DNA of 8,373 bases from Eggerthellales bacterium UBA948 (GCA_002293265.1 DBCW01000073.1:34658-43030); one strand, 5' to 3'; counted from the first letter of the stretch, positions 1-6,583 are shown. The notes: generated by a model not told the origin, from the letters alone. Translations and numbers: made by a program.

Positions 1-1
1 C

Positions 2-1900
2 GGTTTTGTGGATACGCCGGAAGGGGAGTATCTAGTAACCCGGGGTCAGCTGGGTGGTGCCATGAATGGTGACACTGTCGAGGTTCAAAGATTGCGTAAG
101 GCCGAAGAGCGTAGGCGCAGGGATCGCAACGTGCCAAATCGTAGCGCCGGCCAAGCTTTTAGTAGTCGAAAAAACGATATGCTCGGTGGAGTAAAACGTG
201 TGCTTGAACGAGCTAGTGAGACAATAGTTGGTGTATACGAACAATACGATGGTTTAGGCTTTGTGCGTCCGTTTGATGATCGCTTTCCTGACATTTTTAT
301 CGACATCAGAATACCCGTTGCCGTCAAAGCAAAAGACGGAGATGCAGTGGTTGTGAGACTTACCACTTATCCCTCAAAACTTGAAGCGGCATCGGGCTAC
401 ATAGAAGAGATTCTTGGACATGAAAGTGACGCGGGTATTAATATCGAAGTCATAATCAGGCGACATAAAATCGAAACCGTTTTCAGCGCTGAAGCATTAA
501 AGGAAGCGACAGAATTAACGGTTTCAAAAGACCGTTTTCGCAGAGATATACGCGATAGATTTGTGTTTACTATCGATCCAAAAGATGCAAAAGATTTTGA
601 TGATGCGATCTCGATCGACTTTATAGACGGGCAGCTGCGCTTAGGTGTGCATATAGCCGATGTCAGTGCTTATGTGGCATGGGATAGCGCCCTTGATTTG
701 AATGCCAGAATGCGCTCTACCAGCACATATCTACCGGATAGAGTCATTTCTATGCTACCTCATCAGCTTTCAGATGAATTATGTTCGCTAAGACCAAACG
801 AAGACAAACTGGCGTTTTCAATAGACATGATGATGAATACTGATGGAAGCGTGAGCGATGTTGAGTTCTTCACTTCTGTCATCCGCTCGTCGGCGCGGCT
901 CACATACGAGCAGGTACAAGATGTTTTAGATGCAGGGTCAAAGCAGTCATCTGTAGAAAAAGACCTTGCTGATAAGCTGATCGTGTTTAACAAACTGGCC
1001 AAGAAGCTGCATAGAAGAAGACTTGCAAGAGGCGCTATTGATTTTGAGAGTGTAGAAGCAAAAGTTGAGTTGGATGCATGCGGTAAACCTATCGAAGTCT
1101 ATTTGCGAGAAAAAACTGATGCCACGTCCATGATCGAAGAAGCAATGGTCTTAGCCAATGAGCAAGTTTCAGCATATATGCTCCGTGACGATGCAGTTAT
1201 GGTTTATCGAGTGCACGAAGAGCCTTTACCGCTTTCGTTGGAAGAAGTTCTGCCCACGCTGAGAGAGTTTGGCTATGCAAGTGATATTGCGCCGCAAACA
1301 TCCACGCAGATTCAAGAGATATTGGATAAGAGCAAGGACAGACCGGAGTATCATTTGGTAAGCACGTTGTTGCTGAGAGCAATGAAGCGAGCCAAATATA
1401 CGACTGACTACACGGTGCATTTTGGTATGGCATCAAGTGGGTATACGCACTTTACATCACCCATACGACGTTATCCGGATCTTATGGCGCATAGGTTGCT
1501 TAAATACAAGCTGTATAACGAGGCAATTCCAAAGAATATGAAGCGACTTTTAGACGGCATATGTAAACATGCATCACAGCGCGAGTGTGAGTCGGACATG
1601 GCATCGTATGAAGCGACGGCGCTAAAGTTGTGTGAGTACCTTGAGCCTTACCTGGGCGAGCAATTTGAGGGCATCGTCGTTGCCGTAAATAGCTACGGAC
1701 TTGCGGTACGTGAAAATACAACAACAGCAGAGGGATATGTGTCTTGCGAAGACCTGGGTGAGGACTTTGTATATGAGGTAGAAAGATATCGCTACCATGA
1801 TCCTGATTCGGATAAAAGCTACAGACTTGGTCAGCCAATTTACGTTAAGTTAATAGGTGTAGATTATCGAAACTTACGTTTAAAATTTGTGGTAGCCTAG
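2..1900 (+). CDS. rnr: Ribonuclease R, 3'-5' exoribonuclease (5' end cut by the window)
   Basis: This enzyme degrades RNA processively from the 3' end, including structured RNA, rRNA fragments and mRNAs released by trans-translation; it is cytoplasmic. The reading frame is open to the window edge, so the true start and part of the first cold-shock/OB domain are missing. Counting from the codon at base 8: residues 1-30 are the end of the first OB domain, about 72-125 the second, about 175-500 the RNB catalytic domain, and about 550-630 a C-terminal S1 domain. The RNB metal site is intact: TIDPKDAKDFDDA at 188-200 gives D190, D196, D198 and D199. The late RNB motif YTHFTSPIRRYPD (479-491) is also present. 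The protein ends right after S1, without the long lysine-rich tail seen in E. coli RNase R. About 70-100 residues are probably missing at the N-terminus. Product assignment is very secure; a general RNase II/R label would be the only alternative. Confidence 0.96.
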   Translation, partial: GFVDTPEGEYLVTRGQLGGAMNGDTVEVQRLRKAEERRRRDRNVPNRSAGQAFSSRKNDMLGGVKRVLERASETIVGVYEQYDGLGFVRPFDDRFPDIFIDIRIPVAVKAKDGDAVVVRLTTYPSKLEAASGYIEEILGHESDAGINIEVIIRRHKIETVFSAEALKEATELTVSKDRFRRDIRDRFVFTIDPKDAKDFDDAISIDFIDGQLRLGVHIADVSAYVAWDSALDLNARMRSTSTYLPDRVISMLPHQLSDELCSLRPNEDKLAFSIDMMMNTDGSVSDVEFFTSVIRSSARLTYEQVQDVLDAGSKQSSVEKDLADKLIVFNKLAKKLHRRRLARGAIDFESVEAKVELDACGKPIEVYLREKTDATSMIEEAMVLANEQVSAYMLRDDAVMVYRVHEEPLPLSLEEVLPTLREFGYASDIAPQTSTQIQEILDKSKDRPEYHLVSTLLLRAMKRAKYTTDYTVHFGMASSGYTHFTSPIRRYPDLMAHRLLKYKLYNEAIPKNMKRLLDGICKHASQRECESDMASYEATALKLCEYLEPYLGEQFEGIVVAVNSYGLAVRENTTTAEGYVSCEDLGEDFVYEVERYRYHDPDSDKSYRLGQPIYVKLIGVDYRNLRLKFVVA

Positions 1901-2033
1901 GGCGTTGCAATTTTATAAATGAGGCTATGTGAATTGTCTGTCCAATTGTCATACTGAGCATTGGTTAAGGGTCTTTTAGCTGCAGATGGAGTAGAGAATT
2001 GGATCGGCGCTAGTTTTTAGATAGAGGATAACC

Positions 2034-3110
2034 ATGAATAAAAAAGATCTTGAGTTTTTAAAATCGTTGACCGAAGCACCGTCGCCTAGCGGATACGAGG
2101 TGCCGGCAGCTGAGCTATTGCGCACTCGTCTGGCCGGCACGGCTGACACCATAGAAACAAATATCTTAGGAAGCGTTCATGCTACATTAAAGGGCAAAGG
2201 TGCTGGCCCCAGTGTTTTGATCGCAGGGCATATTGATGAAGTGGGCATGATGGTTAAGTATGTCGACAAAGAAGGCTTTATCAGTTTTGACCCAATCGGT
2301 GGTGTTGATGCGGCAATTCTTCCGGGTATGAGGGTAAATCTATACGCATCGGGCAGCGGTAAAACGCAGCTGCTTCGTGGCGTAATCGGACGCAAGCCTA
2401 TTCACTTGATAGAGCCCGACGAGCGTAAGAATGTCACTAAAATGGACAAGCTTTTCATTGACACTGGATTTAACGGCGACAAAGTAAAAGAACTGGTTCG
2501 CATCGGCGACCCCATAACCTATGGTGTTGGTTTTGAGGAGTTTGGTGATGGCTTTGCTGTGGCACGTGCCTTTGACGATAAGATCGGCGTTTGGATTGCA
2601 GCACGTACTCTTGAAGAAATAAAAAAGGCCGGGGGTGCCAAAGGAGACGTAATATGTGCCGGTACCGTTCAAGAAGAAATTGGGCTTAGGGGCGGCAAGA
2701 CCAGTGTTTATGGAATTGACCCGATTATCGGCATCAGTGTTGAGGTGGGGCATGCTACAGACTATCCGGGTATTGCCAAAACAACTTATGGAGAGGCCGA
2801 GTGCGGTAAAGGTCCTCTGATCGCCCGCGGCCCCAATATTAACCCGGTATTATTCGAGCGCATGATCGCTGCCGCAGAGGCAGAAAAGCAACCGTATCAG
2901 ATAGGTTCGGAGCCTAGAGGCACAGGAACTGATGCTAATATGTTTCAGGTATCACGCGGTGGTAAAGTAGCAGGACTTTTATCGGTGCCGCTACGATACA
3001 TGCATACGACAACAGAAGTTTTAAAGGTCAAAGATCTTGAGACCACGGTAAAAATACTCACTCGTTTTGTTTTGGATTTGGATGATAAAGTTGACTTCAC
3101 GCCAAGATAA
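2034..3110 (+). CDS. M42 family metallo-aminopeptidase (glutamyl aminopeptidase / TET-like)
   Basis: A cytoplasmic two-metal aminopeptidase that trims N-terminal residues from short peptides; family members form large tetrahedral (TET) or smaller oligomers. The 358-residue length is typical. Visible metal and catalytic motifs are AGHIDEVG (H66, D68), AFDDKIG (D181), QEEIG (E214 and E215, catalytic base and ligand), GTGTDANMFQ (297-305 region) and RYMHTTTE (H324). The usual aspartate ligand in the DVxHATD motif is replaced by glutamate (VEVGHATD, E237). The start is ATG 2034 with AGAGGA at 2023-2028, five bases upstream. The gene begins 133 bases after rnr and its end overlaps smpB, so it is probably co-transcribed with smpB. 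M42 proteins are also annotated as endoglucanase M or FrvX; those labels are historical. The substrate cannot be read from the sequence. Confidence 0.93.
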   Translation: MNKKDLEFLKSLTEAPSPSGYEVPAAELLRTRLAGTADTIETNILGSVHATLKGKGAGPSVLIAGHIDEVGMMVKYVDKEGFISFDPIGGVDAAILPGMRVNLYASGSGKTQLLRGVIGRKPIHLIEPDERKNVTKMDKLFIDTGFNGDKVKELVRIGDPITYGVGFEEFGDGFAVARAFDDKIGVWIAARTLEEIKKAGGAKGDVICAGTVQEEIGLRGGKTSVYGIDPIIGISVEVGHATDYPGIAKTTYGEAECGKGPLIARGPNINPVLFERMIAAAEAEKQPYQIGSEPRGTGTDANMFQVSRGGKVAGLLSVPLRYMHTTTEVLKVKDLETTVKILTRFVLDLDDKVDFTPR

Positions 3111-3567
3111 GCCAAAAGCTATAGCCAAAAACCGCAAGGCCGAACACGACTACTACATCGAAGAAGTTTTTGAAGCCGGCATTGAACTTACGGGCACCGA
3201 AGTACGCTCGCTTCGAGATGGCGGCGGACAACTTACGGATACCTTTGCACTAGTGCGTGGCGGCGAACTATGGCTACATGGCTTACACATTCGTCATTAC
3301 AGTCACGGGAACCGAGCAAATGTGGATCCTGATCGCAAAAGAAGACTATTGATGCATAAAAAGCAGATCCGCTATCTGGGTGATCAGGTGCAGCAAATTG
3401 GCAAAGCTTTAGTGCCGCTGTCTTTGTATTTTTCCGAAAAGGGGCTGGTAAAGGTAGAGTTGGGATTAGCGCGAGGCAAGAAAAACTACGACAAACGCAA
3501 TACCATGGCCGAGCGCGACAGCAAACGCGAAGTAGAAAGAGCCCTAAAACAACGCAACCAATACTAA
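3082..3567 (+). CDS. smpB: SsrA-binding protein SmpB
   Basis: SmpB binds tmRNA, delivers it to ribosomes stalled on non-stop mRNAs, and its C-terminal tail probes the empty mRNA channel. Conserved features with ATG 3082 as residue 1: NRKAEHDYYI (17-26), GTEVRSLR (38-45), LHIRHYSHGN (68-77), the tmRNA-contact motif GKKNYDKR (132-139), and a basic C-terminal tail (140-161). Length 161 residues is normal. The frame also allows an upstream TTG at 3067 and a TTG at 3091. ATG 3082 is preferred because GGA lies at a suitable distance upstream (TTGGATTTGG just before it) and the resulting N-terminus matches the family length. The start lies inside the last 29 bases of the M42 gene in another frame, suggesting translational coupling. 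No tmRNA gene is visible in the window. Confidence 0.95.
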   Translation: MIKLTSRQDKPKAIAKNRKAEHDYYIEEVFEAGIELTGTEVRSLRDGGGQLTDTFALVRGGELWLHGLHIRHYSHGNRANVDPDRKRRLLMHKKQIRYLGDQVQQIGKALVPLSLYFSEKGLVKVELGLARGKKNYDKRNTMAERDSKREVERALKQRNQY

Positions 3568-3602
3568 AGCTTCTATTTTCTTTGCAGGTTTTGCAAGTGA
3601 CG

Positions 3603-3636
3603 ACTCATCATTTGTCACCGGACAAATGCTTCGAGT
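3603..3636. other. Hairpin between smpB and tsaC
   Basis: CATTTGTC (3609-3616) and GACAAATG (3621-3628) form a perfect 8-bp inverted repeat around the loop ACCG. An outer pair, ACTC (3603-3606) with GAGT (3633-3636), extends it across an internal loop. There is no T run after it, so it is not a classical intrinsic terminator on either strand. It could be an operator, a Rho-dependent or RNA-processing structure at the end of the smpB transcript, or chance. It sits 36 bases past the smpB stop. Confidence 0.5.
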
Positions 3637-3693
3637 AGGCGGCGGAGTAGACTGCTAAGTGGGGCAGTAGCGATCTTGTCACCAAAGTCGTGC

Positions 3694-3711
3694 ATTATGA
3701 AGTATCATAAT
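3694..3711 (+). promoter_or_regulatory. Palindrome containing a possible -10 box for leaderless tsaC
   Basis: ATTATGA (3694-3700) and TCATAAT (3705-3711) form a perfect 7-bp inverted repeat with a four-base spacer. The right arm contains TATCAT (3703-3708), a reasonable -10 hexamer that would place the transcript start at or next to the ATG at 3716. No Shine-Dalgarno sequence precedes that ATG, so a leaderless mRNA is likely. TTGTCA at 3676-3681 resembles a -35 box, but the 21-base spacer is too long to rely on. A protein bound to the palindrome would block this promoter; that is inference. Confidence 0.45.
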
Positions 3712-3715
3712 TTGC

Positions 3716-4339
3716 ATGAAAACATTTTTGATTGACCCTGATAAACCTAGTTCTGAGTTACTCTCTTTAATTGGCAAGCAACTCAGAACCGGCAAAACGG
3801 CAATTGTGCCTACAGATACCGTATATGGGATTGGCGTAGCGGTTTACGATGGCAGCGCGCCCAAGGCGATTTATGAGATTAAAGGTCGTGACAGCGCCAA
3901 AGCTATAGCCTGTTTGATCTCAAAAACAGAAGCTTTGGAAGTATATGGAAAAAACGTGCCCGAATATGCAAAAGAGCTTGCAAAAGAGTTTTGGCCAGGA
4001 GCGCTTACTCTAATCGTTGAAGCTTCAGAAAGAATTCCTAATGCATATAAAGCCGATGATGGCAGTATCGCGCTGCGTGTTCCTGCGCATCCGCTTACTT
4101 TAGCTTTGCTTAATTGCATAGACGTTCCCCTTGCTACTTCCAGCGCAAACTTGCAAGGCAAGGCTCCGGCGCTGGATATAAAGTCACTTGACCCGGCCAT
4201 TGTGTCCAAAGTAGGCGTAGTTATAGATGCGGGAATCGCACCCGGCGGCATTGCCTCAACAATTGTTTCTTGTCTGGGCGATCAGCCGCGTATCATTCGC
4301 GAAGGAGCAATTCCAAGCCCAAGAATTCTGTTAGACTAA
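3716..4339 (+). CDS. tsaC: L-threonylcarbamoyladenylate synthase (TsaC/YrdC family)
   Basis: It makes threonylcarbamoyl-AMP from threonine, bicarbonate and ATP, the first step of t6A37 modification of ANN-decoding tRNAs; it acts in the cytoplasm. The 207 residues form a single YrdC fold with PTDTVYGIG (32-40), the KGR motif (56-58) and K62 in the nucleotide-binding region, FWPGALTLIV (92-101), RVP (121-123), ATSSAN (140-145) and STIV (181-184). There is no C-terminal Sua5 domain, so it is the short TsaC type. The ATG at 3716 has no Shine-Dalgarno sequence and lies five bases after a palindrome, suggesting leaderless translation. The next start in frame would remove the N-terminal strand of the fold, so I keep this one. 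It lies 41 bases before rpiB, a neighbour pair common in Gram-positive genomes. Confidence 0.93.
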   Translation: MKTFLIDPDKPSSELLSLIGKQLRTGKTAIVPTDTVYGIGVAVYDGSAPKAIYEIKGRDSAKAIACLISKTEALEVYGKNVPEYAKELAKEFWPGALTLIVEASERIPNAYKADDGSIALRVPAHPLTLALLNCIDVPLATSSANLQGKAPALDIKSLDPAIVSKVGVVIDAGIAPGGIASTIVSCLGDQPRIIREGAIPSPRILLD

Positions 4340-4380
4340 ACACCGTTAAGCGCAAGTTAAATAAACCCTTGGAGTAATAC

Positions 4381-4827
4381 ATGAATGTCAAAAAAGTTGC
4401 TATTGCCAGCGATCATGCCGGTGTAGAGCAAAAAGCCGAGCTGGTTAAGTGGATGAGGCAGCACGATATAGAAGTCTTAGACTTAGGCCCAGAAACCGAC
4501 GACCGCGTTGACTACCCGGATTTTGCCGCCAAAGTTGCCACTTCCGTGGCTGGGGGAGAGGCTGAAAAAGGTGTTCTCATCTGTGGAAGTGGAATTGGTA
4601 TGTCAATATCTGCCAACAAAATATCCGGTATTCGTGCAGCCAACGTGACGTCTCCGGAGTTTGCTGTATTAGCCAGAGAGCATAACGATGCCAACATAGT
4701 AGCAATTTCAGCGCGCTTTGTGCCGCAAGAGACAAACGAACAGATACTTGAAGCCTTTTTCTCCACAGAGTTTGCCGGTGGCAGGCACGCTGGTCGGGTA
4801 GACAAAATAACTGATCTTGAACGATAA
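4381..4827 (+). CDS. rpiB: Ribose-5-phosphate isomerase B
   Basis: It interconverts ribose 5-phosphate and ribulose 5-phosphate in the non-oxidative pentose phosphate pathway. The 148 residues match the RpiB/LacAB fold: IASDHAG (8-14), DYPDFA (44-49), GVLICGSGIGMSISANK (64-80) with the active-site C68, AREHNDAN (98-105) with H101, and GGRHAGRV (133-140) with phosphate-binding R135 and H136. GGAG at 4371-4374 stands six bases before the ATG, and the gap to tsaC is 41 bases, so co-transcription with tsaC is likely. Allose-6-phosphate isomerase and the LacA/B subunits are related, but the lone gene, the Cys nucleophile and the tsaC/glyA neighbourhood favour RpiB. Confidence 0.95.
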   Translation: MNVKKVAIASDHAGVEQKAELVKWMRQHDIEVLDLGPETDDRVDYPDFAAKVATSVAGGEAEKGVLICGSGIGMSISANKISGIRAANVTSPEFAVLAREHNDANIVAISARFVPQETNEQILEAFFSTEFAGGRHAGRVDKITDLER

Positions 4828-4833
4828 AAACTT

Positions 4834-4842
4834 TGATATACT
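4834..4842 (+). promoter_or_regulatory. Possible extended -10 promoter for the small membrane protein gene
   Basis: TGATATACT at 4834-4842 fits the extended -10 form TGnTATAAT with one mismatch in the hexamer. A TTGAAC at 4817-4822 is only 14 bases away and is not a convincing -35, which an extended -10 does not require. The start would be near 4849, leaving a leader of about 40 bases that includes the GGAGG ribosome site. Confidence 0.4.
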
Positions 4843-4877
4843 TGCCAGCAATATACAGGATCATGCATAAATGTGAT

Positions 4878-4882
4878 GGAGG
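4878..4882 (+). promoter_or_regulatory. Ribosome binding site GGAGG fixing the start at 4888
   Basis: A full GGAGG lies five bases before ATG 4888. The same open frame begins upstream at GTG 4873 and ATG 4876, but these overlap or precede the GGAGG and have no site of their own. The start is therefore set at 4888. Confidence 0.8.
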
Positions 4883-4887
4883 TTGTA

Positions 4888-5067
4888 ATGTTGTCAATTC
4901 TTCTCGTTCATCTTTTACATAAAAACCTGTTTGCGGCACTCGCGGGTCCGTTTTTTGGGATAGGAATCCCAGAGCTAATCCTCATTGCTCTATTCTGCTG
5001 TTTTACAACCGTTATTATTGTTGTTGTGGTGCTGATAATTGTCTTAGTACGCAAGCAAAAAAACTAA
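4888..5067 (+). CDS. Small hydrophobic protein with a TatA-like N-terminal motif
   Basis: This is a 59-residue protein of unknown function. From ATG 4888 (chosen for its GGAGG), residues 1-18 are moderately hydrophobic with two His and one Lys. The motif FFGIGIPELILIAL (about 22-35) follows, then a Val/Ile-rich stretch to about residue 53, and a basic end, RKQKN. The FGIGxPELILI segment closely resembles the start of TatA/TatE subunits of the twin-arginine translocase. The TatA hinge (FGP/FG) and the following amphipathic helix are absent; instead the hydrophobic stretch continues through Cys-Cys and VVVV. It is probably a membrane protein with one long or two short helices and a cytoplasmic basic tail. 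It stands alone between rpiB and glyA, with 60 bases upstream and 253 downstream. It may be a lineage-specific membrane protein rather than a Tat component. Confidence 0.7.
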   Translation: MLSILLVHLLHKNLFAALAGPFFGIGIPELILIALFCCFTTVIIVVVVLIIVLVRKQKN

Positions 5068-5092
5068 TGCCCATAGTTTCTGGAACAAAACA

Positions 5093-5112
5093 TGACCGGT
5101 CAGACTGTCTGA
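5093..5112. promoter_or_regulatory. Two overlapping palindromes, candidate operator
   Basis: TGACCGGTCA (5093-5102) is a perfect 10-bp palindrome. It overlaps TCAGAC-T-GTCTGA (5100-5112), a perfect 6-1-6 inverted repeat. The GACCGGTC core resembles operators of several TetR-family repressors, but no regulator gene is in the window. The site is 26 bases after the small membrane protein gene and about 150 bases before the glyA promoter, so its target is unclear. Confidence 0.45.
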
Positions 5113-5133
5113 AAACGATGTGCCTAACCCAAG

Positions 5134-5163
5134 TTGTCATTCCCGCCTACGCGGAAATGACAG
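5134..5163. repeat. REP-like palindromic element (GTCATTCCCGC type)
   Basis: The arms TGTCATTCCCGC (5135-5146) and GCGGAAATGACA (5151-5162) pair at 11 of 12 positions around a CTAC loop; the only mismatch is C5142 with A5155. A T-G wobble at 5134/5163 adds one pair. The arm sequence matches a type of dispersed intergenic palindrome known from many bacterial genomes, for example the ATTCCC...GGGAAT ends of Neisseria dRS3 repeats. Only one good copy is present here, so dispersal in this genome is inferred. No T run follows on either strand. Confidence 0.7.
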
Positions 5164-5181
5164 ATATCGCTTTATAACCAT

Positions 5182-5215
5182 AAGCCCGATGATCGCATAT
5201 GCGTAATGCGGGTTT
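5182..5215. other. Nested inverted repeat, possible weak terminator upstream of glyA
   Basis: AAGCCCG (5182-5188) pairs with CGGGTTT (5209-5215), with one G-T wobble, enclosing the perfect palindrome CGCATATGCG (5194-5203). After the right arm come ACAC and TTTT. The stem could end transcription from the small membrane protein gene weakly, or serve as a protein-binding site above the glyA promoter. The loop of about 20 bases is long for an intrinsic terminator. Confidence 0.35.
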
Positions 5216-5240
5216 ACACTTTTGCGCGATAATCTGCATA

Positions 5241-5268
5241 TTGTTAGAAGCGCACTTTGCTCTATAAT
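5241..5268 (+). promoter_or_regulatory. Promoter of glyA (TTGTTA - 16 - TATAAT)
   Basis: A perfect -10 hexamer, TATAAT (5263-5268), lies 16 bases after TTGTTA (5241-5246), a four-of-six match to the -35 consensus. The transcript would start near 5275, giving a leader of about 46 bases before glyA. It is the best sigma-70-type promoter in the window and probably drives glyA, the dCMP deaminase and the glycosyltransferase. Confidence 0.8.
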
Positions 5269-5280
5269 GAACACCTCAAT

Positions 5281-5294
5281 GATTCGTAAGAATC
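5281..5294 (+). other. Small inverted repeat in the glyA leader
   Basis: GATTC (5281-5285) and GAATC (5290-5294) form a perfect 5-bp inverted repeat around GTAA, within the first bases of the predicted glyA transcript. It may be a downstream operator or a minor 5' stem-loop. No known riboswitch fold (glycine, tetrahydrofolate, SAM) could be recognised in this short leader. Chance is also possible. Confidence 0.3.
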
Positions 5295-5320
5295 CATCAA
5301 GTTAAACGGAAAGGTCTCAA

Positions 5321-6571
5321 ATGTCTTTTGAGTTTCTCGATGCGCAAGATGGCGCTGTTGCAAAAATCATCAACGACGAACTTCATCGTCAACGTACACA
5401 GATCGAACTTATCGCCTCAGAAAATATTACTTCTCCTGCAGTTATGGAAGCTGTTGGCAGCGTTTTGACCAATAAATATGCCGAGGGCTATCCGGGAAAA
5501 CGGTACTACGGCGGTTGTGATGTGGTTGATGAAGTTGAGAGATTGGCCATCGAGCGCGTCACAAAACTTTTTGGCGCAAACTTTGCTAACGTGCAGCCAC
5601 ATAGCGGAGCTAACGCCAATCTGGCGGCATATATGGCTTTGGTAAAACCGGGCGACACAGTGCTGGGCATGAGTCTTGCGCACGGTGGACACCTGACTCA
5701 CGGTCTCGCCGTTAACTTTAGCGGCATACTCTACAACATAAAAGAGTACGGCGTAGACCCCCAAACCGAGCTCATAGATATGGATGAGGTCGAGCGCATT
5801 GCAAAAGAGACCCGCCCTAAGATGATTATCGTGGGTGCAAGTGCCTACCCACGCGTTTTGGATTTTGAGCGCTTCGGTACCATTGCCAAAGAAGTGGGTG
5901 CGTATTTGATGGCTGATGTCGCACATATCGCCGGCTTGATCGCCGCAGGCGAGCATCCAAACCCACTGCCTTTTGCTGACGTTGTTACATCTACAACTCA
6001 CAAGACCCTGCGCGGACCTCGCGGAGGCCTGGTGTTAACAAATGACGAAGAAATTGCCACGCGTATCGATAAAGCAATATTTCCCGGTTCTCAAGGCGGT
6101 CCGCTGGAGCATGTAATTGCCGGCAAGGCTGTTGCTTTTGGCGAGGCGCTGCAACCGGAGTTTAAAATCTATATCAAGCAAGTAAAAGTAAACATGAAGG
6201 CTATGGGTGAGGCAATCGTTGAAGGTGGTTTGCGTCTGGTGTCCGGAGGCACTGATAATCACTTAGGGTTGGTTGATCTAACAGACGGTGATATTACCGG
6301 TAGGGATGCCGAGAACCTCTTGGATGAATTGGGCATAACGGTAAACAAGAACACTATTCCAAATGAAACGCGTTCGCCTTTTGTTGCCAGCGGCATCAGA
6401 GTGGGTTCGGCGGCTATCACAACACGCGGGTTTGACGAGCAAGATGCGCGCGAAGTTGGTTCTTGCATTGCAAAAGCTGTGTTTGGACAAAACGATCCCG
6501 GCGCTCTTGCTGCAGTTAAGGATCAAGTTACAAGCTTGTTGGATAAACGACCACTTTATCCGGAGTTATAA
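5321..6571 (+). CDS. glyA: Serine hydroxymethyltransferase
   Basis: This PLP enzyme converts serine and tetrahydrofolate to glycine and 5,10-methylene-tetrahydrofolate, the main one-carbon source for thymidylate and purine synthesis. The 416-residue length is standard. Motifs are [11 protein letters not shown] (29-39), [15 protein letters not shown] (51-65), QPHSGANAN (92-100), [10 protein letters not shown] (119-128), SAYPR (174-178), DVAHIAGL (199-206), the PLP lysine motif [14 protein letters not shown] (K228), and [17 protein letters not shown] with the tetrahydrofolate-side residues. GGAAAGG at 5308-5314 is six bases before the ATG. A strong promoter and a structured intergenic region precede it, and the dCMP deaminase gene follows after 12 bases. 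The only close alternative, threonine aldolase, is much less similar. Confidence 0.98.
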   Translation: MSFEFLDAQDGAVAKIINDELHRQRTQIELIASENITSPAVMEAVGSVLTNKYAEGYPGKRYYGGCDVVDEVERLAIERVTKLFGANFANVQPHSGANANLAAYMALVKPGDTVLGMSLAHGGHLTHGLAVNFSGILYNIKEYGVDPQTELIDMDEVERIAKETRPKMIIVGASAYPRVLDFERFGTIAKEVGAYLMADVAHIAGLIAAGEHPNPLPFADVVTSTTHKTLRGPRGGLVLTNDEEIATRIDKAIFPGSQGGPLEHVIAGKAVAFGEALQPEFKIYIKQVKVNMKAMGEAIVEGGLRLVSGGTDNHLGLVDLTDGDITGRDAENLLDELGITVNKNTIPNETRSPFVASGIRVGSAAITTRGFDEQDAREVGSCIAKAVFGQNDPGALAAVKDQVTSLLDKRPLYPEL

Positions 6572-6583
6572 ATAGGGGAGAGC

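Noticed and set aside
1948..1959. GTCATACTGAGC, similar to half of a common dispersed repeat (GTCATTCTGAGC type)
   Set aside because: Only one arm is recognisable and no inverted partner is found in the rest of the 133-base rnr-M42 gap, so a chance match is likely. No convincing promoter was found in that gap either.
2340..2753. Minus-strand open frame (137 codons) opposite the M42 gene
   Set aside because: It is a shadow of a well-supported gene with no motif.
3568..3715. tmRNA (ssrA) next to smpB
   Set aside because: The gap is only 148 bases, too short for tmRNA, and lacks a TTCGA T-arm with a CCA-type end and a tag reading frame.
5269..5320. Riboswitch in the glyA leader
   Set aside because: The predicted leader is about 46 bases, too short for glycine, tetrahydrofolate or SAM riboswitches, and none of their conserved motifs are visible.
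5417..6001. Long minus-strand open frame (194 codons) opposite glyA
   Set aside because: It lies wholly within the secure glyA gene, shows no recognisable domain, and is rich in Cys, His and Asn as expected from the complement of a coding frame.
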